A stretch of 8,139 nt of DNA from NCBI GenBank assembly GCA_018825865.1, contig JAHKAF010000079.1, forward strand, positions 1-8,139, read 5' to 3'. The position numbers were made by a program, and so were the translations under genes. This document shows positions 4,488 to 8,139 of this stretch, piece after piece. How positions within the stretch are numbered: position 1 is the first letter of the stretch; every line of letters starts with the position of its first letter. The stretch comes from Nanobdellota archaeon (lineage in GTDB: Archaea > Nanobdellota > Nanobdellia > Pacearchaeales > GW2011-AR1). The notes beneath the pieces are model-generated. The model was not told where the DNA came from and ran no database searches. It saw only the letters and a list, made by a program, of their open reading frames with translations.

Positions 4488-7169
4488 ATGAAAAAGAGGT
4501 TTATTATTTGTTTAGTGGGATTGATGTTAACGTTGACTTTCGCTTCTGCGGTTTTTGAAGTTGGCGAACCCTCTCATTTTTTAACTGAGACAACATACGC
4601 GCCTGGAGTCCCAATAAAAGGTTGGATAAATATTAGTTTAGACCAAGAACCCACAGATTCTCTTTTCGAGGATTCTGGAGGCAATTTTCTAACTTTATTG
4701 AAATTAATAGAGAAGAATCCTAATTTTGATTATTCCTGTAGCACTGTAAACTGTGAGCCAGATTATTCCGGAACAGATGGGGCGGATTCAAAAGAATTTG
4801 ATTTAGGTGCAGATGAAGCAACAGGCATAGGGCTGAAGTTTAATGAGAATCTTATTAATATAAATTCAATAAGTTTCGATGTCAATAGCAATGCATTATC
4901 TTCCTGCATAAGCCAGTTAAAAATAGACTTTTTTGTAGACGATGAAACCGAGTTTATGAACCCCCATATTTCTAACGTGTCCTGTGCTCTAAAAAATTAT
5001 GGATGTTATGAACCTGTTATTCCCACAGGAGAATTTTCAATTGGAAACTTCCCAGATAAGCACTGCCAGAGAATAGAACTTGCAGAGTCCCCGGGTTTCA
5101 AGATTGGTGCATGGGTGAATAGAAACGGAGATTCAAGAAATTTAACAATGGCACTTCATGATATTGATACTGGAGAATTAATTGAAGGAACAAACTGCAT
5201 TTTGCCTCAAAGTGAAATTGCCGGAGAAGTATCCTGCGAGATAAATTATCTAAATAAAAAAGTTCAGGATTATTATGTTTGCATCTATTCTAATAAAGCT
5301 GGGAACTCAAGCATAAAAGGATATTCCAAATCAGGAGGTTGTGGTTTTTATGGATATGGAACTCCCCCGGAAATTGCTGCTTTTAGTATTTTTACCGAGG
5401 GAAAAAAATTTGGAGATGTTGGAACTATTAAAGTTATCAATTCACTCCAATTCGGAGATACCCTCGGAGAATTTGTCAAAGATTATATAGTTCAAAAATA
5501 CGGAAGTCTTGATTGTTCAAAGGGCTGTTTTGTTCCAATTAAAATTGATTCTGGGGTAGAACAGAGTATAACCATAAATAATTTAGAAATAAATTATGAG
5601 ACTGTTCTAGGACCAACTAGTGGGGGAATGTTCTATAATCTAGAAGAAGCTATGCCTGTAATAAGTACAGAAAAGTTCCAGAAGTTGAATTTGGATAATG
5701 GCAACTTTTCACTTCCATTGGGATATGGAGGCAGCACTTTTAAATTAGAATTAAACAAAGAGGAAATTTTTTCAGAGACCGTGGCAATAGAGCAATTGCC
5801 TGTGATTAGATTTTTGACACCAAGTAAAACTGCTTCAGCATATCCTACTCAGTTTGAAGTTACAGTGGAAGCTTCCAGTGGGATAACTAAGTATCAATGG
5901 GATTTTGGAGATAATCAGAGTTTATCAACTCCAGAAAACAAAGTCACTCACACATATACTTCAACAGGACAATATCAATTAAAAGTCGAGGTAACAGATT
6001 CTTCTCAGAGAAGTTCTTATAGGGTGTTTAATATTTTAGTTAGTTCACCTGACGAAGTAATTAATAGTACTTTGATAAAAATGCAGGGAGATTTAACCAA
6101 TGTAGATTCACAGATGAAAAAATTTTCTTCATTCGCTCAGAAAAGTTTGAATTCAATTTTGGATATTAACGGACTCAATGAAAAAGTGAAACAGCTTCAA
6201 AGAGATTATAAGTCAGCTTATTCAGAAGAAGAACTAAACAATATAATTACTGAATTATTGGGTTTGAAAATTCCAGAGACAATCACAATTAGCAGAGAAG
6301 CTGATGATATTACTTTCTATCCTTCTCAAGAGAACATTAATTTGGATATTTTGGTTTCTATTGATAACGAAGAAAACGTTAGCGACGAGGATAAATACAA
6401 AGAAGCTATTCTTGCATGGAATCAGGAAAATATGGAAACAAAAGTTGGCTTTGAGGAATTCTTAGCGACTTATGAAGATTTTGAAGAACCCCTGCTGAAA
6501 ATTTTTACTATTGACGTGAATGAGAAAGAAGAAGTCAAACACGACCCTTACTTAATTCTTCGTAAACTTGAAGGGATTGATTTTGAAGCGAACTATCTAG
6601 AAAATGAGTTAGACGGATATTTATATATTGAACTGAGACAACCCCAGAACACCTTCGTCTTTTCAACCACAGAAGATGTCGATTTCACTGACCTGCCCCT
6701 TTTTATTTCTCTTCCAGTCAGTAGATTATCAGTTGCAGACACACTTCTTTTCATTGTAGATGAAGATAATACCTCAAAATGGATTCTATTCTTTATTATT
6801 CTTTTCTTAGTTTTTATTATTGGATTTGTAATTTATATAATTCTGCAGGAATGGTACAAAAGAAAATATGAAAGTTATCTGTTTAAAGATAGAAATGATT
6901 TGTATAATATGGCAGCGTTTATCCAGAATGCGAAAAAGAAAGGCATGGAGGAAAGAGAGATTAGCAATAGATTAAGGAAAGCTGGGTGGAATTCCGAGCA
7001 AGTAACTTATACTATAAAGAAATATCTTGGTAAGAGAACAGGGATGATAGAAGTTCCGATTGACAAATTTCTAGGGCTATTTAAGAGAAAAAACCTTATG
7101 AATCTTCCTCGGAAAAGCCAAATATCTAGAGGATATTTAGGACCTCAAGAAGCGTTTAAGAGATATTGA
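4488..7169 (+). CDS. Large PKD-domain type I membrane protein with basic cytoplasmic tail
   Basis: An 893-residue cell-surface protein, function unknown. Residues 1-21 are a signal peptide (MKKR start, hydrophobic core, FASA before the mature end). A long ectodomain follows, with scattered cysteine pairs and probable beta-sandwich regions up to about 435. A PKD domain occupies about 440-522, marked by YQWDFGDNQS (W471) and HTYTSTGQYQLKVEVTD. After it come a helical, possibly coiled segment (about 523-590) and an acidic beta-rich region. A single membrane helix (about 765-787) leads to a cytoplasmic tail of about 105 residues. The tail is basic and contains EREISNRLRKAGWNSEQVTYTI, a small helical motif of the 'AGW..EQV' kind common in DPANN and candidate-phyla proteins. 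PKD domains usually mediate protein-protein or glycan contacts outside the cell. The Era-like GTPase gene starts 46 bp downstream, so read-through or functional linkage is possible but unproven. Confidence 0.85.
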   Translation: MKKRFIICLVGLMLTLTFASAVFEVGEPSHFLTETTYAPGVPIKGWINISLDQEPTDSLFEDSGGNFLTLLKLIEKNPNFDYSCSTVNCEPDYSGTDGADSKEFDLGADEATGIGLKFNENLININSISFDVNSNALSSCISQLKIDFFVDDETEFMNPHISNVSCALKNYGCYEPVIPTGEFSIGNFPDKHCQRIELAESPGFKIGAWVNRNGDSRNLTMALHDIDTGELIEGTNCILPQSEIAGEVSCEINYLNKKVQDYYVCIYSNKAGNSSIKGYSKSGGCGFYGYGTPPEIAAFSIFTEGKKFGDVGTIKVINSLQFGDTLGEFVKDYIVQKYGSLDCSKGCFVPIKIDSGVEQSITINNLEINYETVLGPTSGGMFYNLEEAMPVISTEKFQKLNLDNGNFSLPLGYGGSTFKLELNKEEIFSETVAIEQLPVIRFLTPSKTASAYPTQFEVTVEASSGITKYQWDFGDNQSLSTPENKVTHTYTSTGQYQLKVEVTDSSQRSSYRVFNILVSSPDEVINSTLIKMQGDLTNVDSQMKKFSSFAQKSLNSILDINGLNEKVKQLQRDYKSAYSEEELNNIITELLGLKIPETITISREADDITFYPSQENINLDILVSIDNEENVSDEDKYKEAILAWNQENMETKVGFEEFLATYEDFEEPLLKIFTIDVNEKEEVKHDPYLILRKLEGIDFEANYLENELDGYLYIELRQPQNTFVFSTTEDVDFTDLPLFISLPVSRLSVADTLLFIVDEDNTSKWILFFIILFLVFIIGFVIYIILQEWYKRKYESYLFKDRNDLYNMAAFIQNAKKKGMEEREISNRLRKAGWNSEQVTYTIKKYLGKRTGMIEVPIDKFLGLFKRKNLMNLPRKSQISRGYLGPQEAFKRY

Positions 7170-7186
7170 TGTTTAATCACACAAAA

Positions 7187-7194
7187 TTTAATAA
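7187..7194 (+). promoter_or_regulatory. Possible TATA box of the GTPase gene
   Basis: TTTAATAA is centred about 26 bp before the ATG at 7216, the same spacing as for the PKD gene. It lies in the 46-bp gap after the PKD gene, so the GTPase may have its own start as well as read-through from upstream. An AGGAT just before the ATG is a weak Shine-Dalgarno candidate. Confidence 0.4.
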
Positions 7195-7215
7195 AGGGGT
7201 TTCACAGGATATAAT

Positions 7216-7857
7216 ATGGTGATAAAAGTTTTTAGCAATTATTTTAAGCGAATTTTTTCTAATTTATTTAAGAGTAGGGGGGATATTAAGCTTGGTTTTT
7301 ATGGGCCCCCAAATGCAGGGAAAACAAGTTTGGCGAATAGAATATGCAAAGATTTTACTGGGGAAGAAATTGGGAGTGTGAGCAAAATTCCCCATGAGAC
7401 AAGAAATGTTCAATTTAAGGAAAAGGTAGAGATAAAACATAAGGGAAAGAATATGATGTTCAAGATGATAGATACGCCGGGAATTGCGACCAAGATAGAT
7501 TATGAAGATTTTTTGAAATATAAGGTAAAGAAAAATGTAGCTAAAACAAGAGCAAAGGAAGCGACCCAAGGAGTCATCGAGAGTATAAAATGGCTTGATG
7601 ATATGGATATTGTTGTGATTGTCCTTGATTCAACAAAGAACCCTTATAACCAAGTGAATATCACAATTATCGGGAATTTGGTTGCGAGGAAAATTCCTGT
7701 TCTAATTGTTGCAAATAAAATCGACTTGAAAAAAGCAGACCCCAAAAAAATTGAGTCAGCGTTTCCTGAATATGAAACTGTAGGAATCAGTGCAAAAAAT
7801 GGGACAAATCTTGAAGAGTTTTATGAGTCTATTTTCAAATTAGCAAAAAAAGTTTAA
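7216..7857 (+). CDS. Era-like small GTPase
   Basis: A 213-residue TRAFAC-class GTPase with all GTP-binding motifs: P-loop GPPNAGKT (30-37), a switch I threonine in ETRNV (T62), DTPG (86-89), NKID (167-170) and SAK (192-194). An N-terminal stretch of about 24 residues (VFSNYFKRIFSNLFK) is amphipathic and basic and could sit on a membrane or a partner. There is no C-terminal KH domain, so it is not bacterial-type Era; the length fits the archaeal Era-like family. That family is often followed by a DUF2073 gene, as here 37 bp downstream. The pair is thought to act in basic, possibly ribosome- or RNA-related, processes, but the exact role is not established to my knowledge. The start at 7216 is supported by the complete N-domain and a TATA-like element at usual spacing. 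Confidence 0.9.
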   Translation: MVIKVFSNYFKRIFSNLFKSRGDIKLGFYGPPNAGKTSLANRICKDFTGEEIGSVSKIPHETRNVQFKEKVEIKHKGKNMMFKMIDTPGIATKIDYEDFLKYKVKKNVAKTRAKEATQGVIESIKWLDDMDIVVIVLDSTKNPYNQVNITIIGNLVARKIPVLIVANKIDLKKADPKKIESAFPEYETVGISAKNGTNLEEFYESIFKLAKKV

Positions 7858-7894
7858 AAATATATGATGCAATATATATTATAGAGTATATAAG

Positions 7895-8139
7895 ATGGCG
7901 AAAAAAAGAGGAAATAACAAATTAGGGAAGATAAAAGGGTTTTCAATTCAGTTTTTGCCTTATTCAGAAATCAGGGATTTGAGCAGCAACGAGAGAATTC
8001 GGAAGATTTTGAACATTGTTTTGGGGAATAATATTTTGATTTTGCAGGGAAAGTTAAAACCTGAAGAAGAGACGAGGTTGATTGGAGATACTATGGCTAT
8101 GATTGGGCATGTTAAAAGTTTCAAAGGAATTGAACTTGC
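7895..8139 (+). CDS. DUF2073 family protein, 3' end cut by the window
   Basis: Eighty-one codons from the ATG at 7895 run open to the right edge. After a basic N-terminal stretch (MAKKRGNNKLGKIKG) comes SIQFLPYSEIRDLSSNERIRKILNIV, then ILILQGKLKPEEETRLIGDTMAMIG, which matches my memory of archaeal DUF2073 proteins. The family is small (full length usually somewhat over 100 residues), uncharacterised, and typically encoded next to the Era-like GTPase found here, suggesting that they work together. The gap to the GTPase gene is 37 bp and very AT-rich, with TATA-like runs at 7857-7864 and 7871-7880, but neither has clean spacing, so the genes may share a transcript. Protein function is unknown. 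Confidence 0.8.
   Translation, partial: MAKKRGNNKLGKIKGFSIQFLPYSEIRDLSSNERIRKILNIVLGNNILILQGKLKPEEETRLIGDTMAMIGHVKSFKGIEL

Overview
The window looks like a piece of a small AT-rich archaeal genome, most likely a DPANN lineage of the Woesearchaeota/Pacearchaeota kind. Three things point there. Genes are preceded by TTTATAAA-type TATA boxes whose centre lies about 25-31 bp from the ATG, so transcripts would be leaderless or nearly so. The right edge carries an Era-like GTPase followed by a DUF2073 protein, a pair I know from archaea. Much of the coding space is secreted, cysteine-bearing surface protein of a kind common in uncultured DPANN genomes. No rRNA, tRNA, CRISPR array or insertion sequence was seen.

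Layout. 1-196: no forward gene; a reverse-strand open frame without a start codon runs off the left edge, and a TATA box sits at 163-170. 197-886: secreted or anchored fibre-like protein with two tail-fibre-type WSxI..PAGFADGVDD repeats. 887-1104: intergenic, with a possible frameshifted remnant on the minus strand and the promoter of the next gene. 1105-2817: 570-aa surface protein with three 'TNAH' repeats, cysteine-rich repeats, a DxDxDG tract containing a perfect 39-bp duplication, an Ig-like region and a C-terminal membrane anchor. 2819-3363: a second fibre-like gene, paralogous at its N-terminus to the first, starting one base after the previous stop. It is broken by two single-base frameshifts and has a phage tail-collar-like C-terminal part. 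3366-4351 (minus): an HTH-nucleotidyltransferase (MNT) / HEPN pair overlapping by ATGA, probably a toxin-antitoxin module. 4488-7169: 893-aa type I membrane protein with signal peptide, large ectodomain, PKD domain, one membrane helix and a basic cytoplasmic tail. 7216-7857: Era-like GTPase. 7895 to the right edge: DUF2073 protein, cut by the window.

How they fit together. The left 3.4 kb is an accessory surface-protein locus. Two proteins share one N-terminal anchor (MRQI..LSNR..YT....VVGHSAGE) but carry different exposed ends, flanking a calcium/cysteine-rich anchored protein. This resembles modular adhesin or receptor-binding diversification, plausible for an organism that must touch a host cell, though that role is inference. 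The MNT/HEPN module sits between this locus and the conserved right side. The most interesting points are the doubly frameshifted tail-collar paralog, the tract expanded inside a cysteine-rich repeat, the TNAH repeats, and a HEPN protein whose usual catalytic histidine position appears to be tyrosine.
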